Translations under genes and position numbers: made by a program
Source of the DNA: Streptomyces acidiscabies
GTDB lineage: Bacteria > Actinomycetota > Actinomycetes > Streptomycetales > Streptomycetaceae
NCBI RefSeq assembly: GCF_020010905.1
Contig: NZ_JAGJBY010000002.1
Span: 4,340,001 to 4,404,000, forward strand
Length of the DNA: 64,000 bases
Direction of reading: 5' to 3'
The notes under the pieces: model-generated
Told to the model about the DNA's origin: nothing
Databases searched by the model: none
The model's input: the letters and a program-made list of their open reading frames with translations, nothing else
Shown: positions 61,401 through 64,000 of the stretch, piece by piece
Layout: every line of letters starts with the position of its first letter
How positions within the stretch are numbered: position 1 is the stretch's first letter

Positions 61401-64000
61401 GGTCCTGCTCTCCGGCTACTTCACCCTGCTCCAGCGCTACACCCAGCAGCGCGGCATCCGCGTCGGCACCCCGGCCGCCGGGCGCCCGTCCGTTAAGTTC
61501 GAGGACACCCTCGGCTACTTCATGAACATGGTGGTCCTCCAGGCCGACGTGGACCCGGAGAACGACTTCGGCACCCTCGCCGGCCAGGTGCACCGCACGG
61601 TTCTGGAGGCCCTGGAACACGCCCACCTGCCGCTGATCTCCCTCGCGGAGGCGCTGCGCCAGGCGGGCCGCACCGACACCGCCGACCTCTTCCGGACCGC
61701 GTTCTACTTCCAGAACTGGGTGGAGCCCGGCGACCGCGACCCGGTGCGCGAGGTGTTCCACGGGGTGCACCAGGAAGGCGAGTTCGACGTCACCCTGGAG
61801 GTCGTCGAGGGCGCCGCCGACTGCACGTACACCCTCAAGTACGACCCCGACCTCTTCGACGAGGACACCGTGCGCCGCCTCGGCGAGCACTTCCTCGCCC
61901 TGCTGAGGTCAGCGCTCACCGAACCCGCCTGCCCGATAGGCAAGTTGCCGCTGCTGACCGGCGACGAACGGCGGCAGATCGAGCGGCAGTGGGAACAGGC
62001 ACGCCGCTCCTACCCACGTGAACGGACCCTCCCCGAACTCGTCGAGGAGCAGGCCGCACGCCGCCCCGACGCCGTTGCCGTCACGAGTGACATCGAGTCA
62101 CTGACGTACCGTCAACTCACCGAGAAGATCGACCGGTTGGCCGGTCACCTGAGGGCGGAGGGCGTACGCCCCGGCCGTGCCGTCGGCGTACTCGTCGAGC
62201 GGGGGCACCTGCCTGTCGCGCTGCTCGCCGTCCTGAAGGCGGGCGGGAGTTACGTACCCCTCGACCCCACCTTCCCGGTGGACAGGCTGAGTTACATGGC
62301 CGAGGACGCCGGACTCCACCTCGTCCTCACCACCGGCACGGCCGAGAGCGCGCTCGGCGGGATCGCCGTACCGAGGCTCCGGCTCGATCAGCTCACCGGG
62401 CGGACCAGCTCCTCGGGACCGGCCGCCGGGCCCGACGACACGGCGTACATCATCTACACGTCCGGATCCACCGGGCGCCCCAAGGGAGTTGCCGTACCGC
62501 ACCGGGCGCTCGTCAACTTCCTCGTCTCGATGAAGGACGAGCCCGGGTTCGGGCAGGACGACACGCTGCTCGCGCTGACGACCGTGTGCTTCGACATCGC
62601 CGCGCTGGAGCTGTACCTGCCGCTGATCACCGGCGGGCGGGTCGACATCGCGCCCGCCGACGTCGCCAAGGACGGCGTCAAACTCCGCCGCCACCTGGAG
62701 AGTTGCGGCGCGACCGCCATGCAGGCGACGCCGAGCACATGGAAGATGCTCCTCGCCACGGGGTGGGCCGGCGACCGGTCGCTCACCGCGCTGTGCGGGG
62801 GAGAGGCGCTCGACCAGGACACCGCCGGCGCCCTGGTCGAGCGCACTCGCACCGCCTGGAACCTCTACGGCCCGACGGAGACGACCATCTGGTCCGCCGT
62901 CGGACGCCTCACCCCCGGCGGCCGGGTCACCCTCGGGCGCGCCGTCGCCAACACGCAGCTCCTCGTCCTCGACGCGCACGGCCAGCAGGTCCCGCCCGGC
63001 GTCCCCGGCGAACTCCACATCGGCGGCGACGGGTTGGCGACCGGGTACGTCAACCGGCCCGACCTCACCGCCGAACGCTTCGTCCCCAACCTCATCGCCC
63101 CCGAACTCTCCCCGCGCCTCTACCGCACCGGCGACCTCGTCCACGCCCTGCCCGACGGCACGCTCGAATACCTCGGCCGCGCGGACACCCAGGTCAAGGT
63201 GCGCGGCTACCGCGTCGAGACCGGCGAGGTCGAGGCCGCGATGCGCAGGCTGGCCGGGGTCACCGAGGCCGTCGTCGTACCGTCCGCTGCCGCCGGCGGC
63301 AACGGGGTGATGCTGCGCGGCTTCTACACCGGGACCGGGGAGCCGGTCGACCCGGCGCCGCTGGGCGCCTGGCTGCCCGAGTACATGGTCCCCGATGTGC
63401 TGGTCCCGCTGCGGGAGTTCCCGCAGACACTCAACGCCAAGACGGACCGGGTACGCCTCGGGACGGCACCCCTCGACGAACTGCGCGCCGCGTACAGCGA
63501 ATTGAGCACCGCGCGAACCGTCGTCGTACCGGAAAGCCCGCTCGTCGACGAACTGACCCGCCTCGTCGCGGAGGTCGCCGAAGTCTCCGAGGACCGCGTC
63601 CCCAAGGATCGCCCGCTCGGTGAACTCGGCCTGAACTCCGTCGGGTTCACGACGCTCAGCACCCGCATCGGCAAGGTGCTCGGCGTCGAGGTCTACCCGA
63701 CCGCCTTCTACCAGTACCCGACCGTCACCGGCATGGCCGCCCATCTCCTGCACGCCCACGCGGAGTTGCGCGCCCGCTTCGGTGCCCGGAGCACGGCCGC
63801 CCAGGCGGTCCCTGTCGATGTTGTAAGGCCCGGGAGCGGCACCGGCATCGCCGTTGTCGGCATGGCCGGACGCCTCCCGCAATCCCCCGACCTGGACGCC
63901 TTCTGGCAACACCTCGCCGACGGCGACGACTTGATCCAGGAGATCCCGGCCGACCGCTGGGACTGGCGTGCCACCGAGGGGTCCCGGTCCCGCTGGGGCG
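55450..64000 (+). CDS. Hybrid trans-AT-type PKS-NRPS megasynthase, 3' truncated by window
   Basis: Over 2850 residues are visible and the gene continues to the right. Order: KS1 about 45-470 (Cys206 in NTACSASL, EAHGTGTPLGDP, SNIGHLES); carrier-like domain about 520-585 in which the GxDS motif is HEYGCGAAEL, lacking the Ser; post-AT linker LPTYPFARKRYW with no AT before it; KR about 960-1110 (GGTGGIG, SSVGA, Tyr in GTYSCAGAV, without the usual Asn); C-methyltransferase (IVEFGAGTGATT); ACP with Ser1654 (YGFDSLTG); C domain (HHIVFDG); A domain (YTSGSTGRPKG) with specificity residues D-I-L-Q-L-G-L-I-W, the glycine code; PCP (LGLNSVGF); start of KS2 at about 63838. So one polyketide extension with alpha-methylation is followed by glycine addition. 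ATG 55450 has AGGGG eight bases upstream; ATG 55414 and 55444 are in frame. Confidence 0.92.
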   Translation, partial: MDEKRMALLRLLRGAQVGEGQREDGEREAAGARFGGVQPQGESVAGIAVIGVAGRYPRAATPDELWVRTRDGEHCIAEFPADRSPDGRAGARRWAGLIDDADAFDPLFFGIAPVDADSIDPQERVFLETVWAALEDAGHPPRRLARESNPVGVFAGVMNSDYEWMGGEATALGAANAARSSHWSIANRVSYVLDFRGPSLTVNTACSASLTAVHLACESLRSGECSVAVAGGVNLILHESHLRTLAENGMTSPGDRVRAFGKGADGFVDGEGVGAVVLKPLERAVADGDRIYGVIRSSAVNSGGKTGGYTVPSPAAQAEVIRTSLRKAGIDPRTIGCVEAHGTGTPLGDPIEIAGLREAFAEHLDDTLAQGVERCAVGSVKSNIGHLESAAGIAGLTKMLMQLKHGTIAPSLHSGELNPDIDLAGTPFFVPQEAVVWERAVAVHAGGRRTELPRRGAISSFGGGGANAHLIVEEYVGGERPDAATSTGAHLVVLSARDDERLRAYAGRLADFLDGNAVQSDEPAEATCLRLAAEVLGVDAADLDPLTPLHEYGCGAAELTRLAEKLDAEFGQGVQLTGATTLRDLAPAPAAAPTVTLADLAHTLQVGREELPARLAFPARDLAEARALFRAYAAGEPTAEVVTGTAPAQRVTADTSLQRALEQGDLRTVAEHWARGAGVEWAGNGGRRVGLPTYPFARKRYWLPRPAATAIAAAGTGVSQTALVQTGVEPAESAITWVQAGVTPAPAMSCYRPTWLPEPRPTTTPDPATPQKVLILTTPDAASLATGIAHHHRHDDTHLVDLDRDDLIRAFTEAGRVDRVYHLGGINPRDLTTSHQRGVLALFKAARHLTPQLSRLHIKVVTNDACAAFGDPVVNPFAAGLHGLTRVLVKERPEIRAVCLDFAHGEPTPEDLLTAVLEEPCDATGRTVLLRHGVRYVPALQPVDLPEPQEAPYREGGVYVIVGGTGGIGQELTLHLAERHRAKVVWISRGELGPEQRACADRARELGGEVLHLRADCRDAEALKGAAREARARFGAIHGVVHAAMTFGPGPLAALDEDAFTAALAVKAEGSVATDEAFGAEPLDFMVFFSSVGALVGTAGNGTYSCAGAVQDAYALHLDHQRPYPVRVIDWGYWGPVGSGARPGLREMFHGLGIGELTVPDGLSAIARTLGGRLPQVLPINADSDALTALGAAMAPPARQYRADAPPTLRTAAARLLAPRADDAPGVLSVISGYERLTEVCRPAVLGVLQGMGVLTTPGESHDRDQLALQLGVLPKFRRLYEALLNILKDNGYVEFDGARVRLPHTAKPAGAYSSDALEPRFDRIAADHPDLAPTVTLTRLFLRQYAEILRGEIRATEIMFPGSSMALVADFYKANPLTDSFNELVRDAVGVHLEHRIARLAPGERLRIVEFGAGTGATTDSVLPVLAPYADRVSYWFTDISQHFLDHAEARLRPLYGAPGFLNFRVLDLERGHQEQGFEPGTYDMVLATNVVHATADLRATLGKAKDLLRPGGWLVLNELTEVRDSTTVVGGVLDGWWLFDDGELRLPDSPLVHPGTWRRLLREQGFGDVTVTGGTGADGRARGQHVVIGESDGLRPIAVRETVVEEAAAEVAVSAVPSGGLQSKLAAIVVRCLKLDEDVDPERPLASYGFDSLTGMKIVAGIADEFGVTVSLGDFYDRPTLRELAEYYAESGTLGDVAEVSGVSAGVSEGASGEALYAPAPVRPLPSVLVADGPSTDHPLSEGQRALWVIERMNPGTYAYNLPLAFRLDPGTDTGALRLALQSILDRHDSLRSTIRTTDDGPVRTIAAWQELHFQQRYLAVTDESAVRERVREEARRPFDLEHGPLLRVTLFTQGDGGQVLLLAFHHIVFDGVSIAAFLRELTAGYREARAGRRPGTAPVAATFADFTAWQRDLLAGPEGDRLRAYWLRRLDAATEPLALPYDRPRPQVPGYRGAAVEGRMDAELVALVRQFAAEKRTSLFAVLLSGYFTLLQRYTQQRGIRVGTPAAGRPSVKFEDTLGYFMNMVVLQADVDPENDFGTLAGQVHRTVLEALEHAHLPLISLAEALRQAGRTDTADLFRTAFYFQNWVEPGDRDPVREVFHGVHQEGEFDVTLEVVEGAADCTYTLKYDPDLFDEDTVRRLGEHFLALLRSALTEPACPIGKLPLLTGDERRQIERQWEQARRSYPRERTLPELVEEQAARRPDAVAVTSDIESLTYRQLTEKIDRLAGHLRAEGVRPGRAVGVLVERGHLPVALLAVLKAGGSYVPLDPTFPVDRLSYMAEDAGLHLVLTTGTAESALGGIAVPRLRLDQLTGRTSSSGPAAGPDDTAYIIYTSGSTGRPKGVAVPHRALVNFLVSMKDEPGFGQDDTLLALTTVCFDIAALELYLPLITGGRVDIAPADVAKDGVKLRRHLESCGATAMQATPSTWKMLLATGWAGDRSLTALCGGEALDQDTAGALVERTRTAWNLYGPTETTIWSAVGRLTPGGRVTLGRAVANTQLLVLDAHGQQVPPGVPGELHIGGDGLATGYVNRPDLTAERFVPNLIAPELSPRLYRTGDLVHALPDGTLEYLGRADTQVKVRGYRVETGEVEAAMRRLAGVTEAVVVPSAAAGGNGVMLRGFYTGTGEPVDPAPLGAWLPEYMVPDVLVPLREFPQTLNAKTDRVRLGTAPLDELRAAYSELSTARTVVVPESPLVDELTRLVAEVAEVSEDRVPKDRPLGELGLNSVGFTTLSTRIGKVLGVEVYPTAFYQYPTVTGMAAHLLHAHAELRARFGARSTAAQAVPVDVVRPGSGTGIAVVGMAGRLPQSPDLDAFWQHLADGDDLIQEIPADRWDWRATEGSRSRWG

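Noticed and set aside
55375..61890. A very long open frame on the minus strand opposite the megasynthase (over 2000 codons).
   Set aside because: High-GC antisense frames are commonly open. The plus strand has ordered PKS and NRPS motifs with catalytic residues, and the minus frame has none.

Overview
The window is high-GC actinobacterial DNA and almost certainly Streptomyces. Evidence: strong G/C bias at third codon positions, GTG and TTG starts, 4-nt ATGA overlaps, a four-gene conservon, a streptogrisin-type protease, a LacI-controlled plant-polysaccharide locus with an ABC importer that lacks its own ATPase, and the short GC-rich dispersed repeats typical of the genus. No rRNA, tRNA, CRISPR array or complete insertion sequence was recognised.

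Layout. (1) 105-4825: the end of a biosynthetic locus that may continue left of the window: an AT-less KS-ACP protein, a free-standing adenylation enzyme and an FAD oxidoreductase. (2) 5054-8796: a conservon (histidine-kinase-like protein, roadblock protein, DUF742 protein, small GTPase). (3) 8877-13815: a small secreted protein, a methyltransferase, a CGNR zinc-finger protein, a divergent MFS transporter with an 819-bp in-frame nested repeat in its central loop, and an AraC-type regulator. (4) 14037-19133: a 1698-aa secreted enzyme with two GH43 catalytic domains. (5) 19611-27192: SpoIIE-type phosphatase, MASE1 membrane protein, HAD hydrolase, Ser/Thr kinase and pyruvate carboxylase. (6) 27240-32925: a TetR-controlled operon (hydrolase, SDR, old-yellow-enzyme reductase), an esterase remnant, a 259-bp MITE-like element, and a second oxidoreductase/TetR pair. 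(7) 33016-36895: phosphoglucomutase, cation/proton antiporter, small membrane protein, lipoprotein. (8) 36946-45799: a galactan-utilisation locus (two permeases, binding protein, GH42, GH30) facing a LacI regulator across two perfect palindromes. (9) 46016-48059: MHYT sensor and a streptogrisin-like protease. (10) 48109-64000: a truncated phosphatase marks the edge of a second biosynthetic locus with a carboxylic acid reductase, a large LuxR/LAL regulator and, divergently, a trans-AT-type PKS-NRPS megasynthase that runs off the right edge.

How the genes work together. The right-hand cluster couples an A-T-R carboxylic acid reductase to an assembly line read as KS, degenerate ACP, KR, C-methyltransferase, ACP, C, A, PCP, KS. 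The A-domain specificity residues read as the glycine code. The cluster probably has its own LAL activator and phased direct repeats near that gene's promoter. The galactan locus and the double-GH43 enzyme fit growth on plant arabinogalactan. The strongest candidates for novelty are the right-hand PKS-NRPS/CAR locus, the AT-excised KS-ACP module, the nested repeat inside the transporter and the MITE-like element.

Limits. All functions come from reading motifs by eye; no similarity search was run. Start codons were chosen from ribosome-binding sites and family N-termini, and several have plausible alternatives, which are noted.
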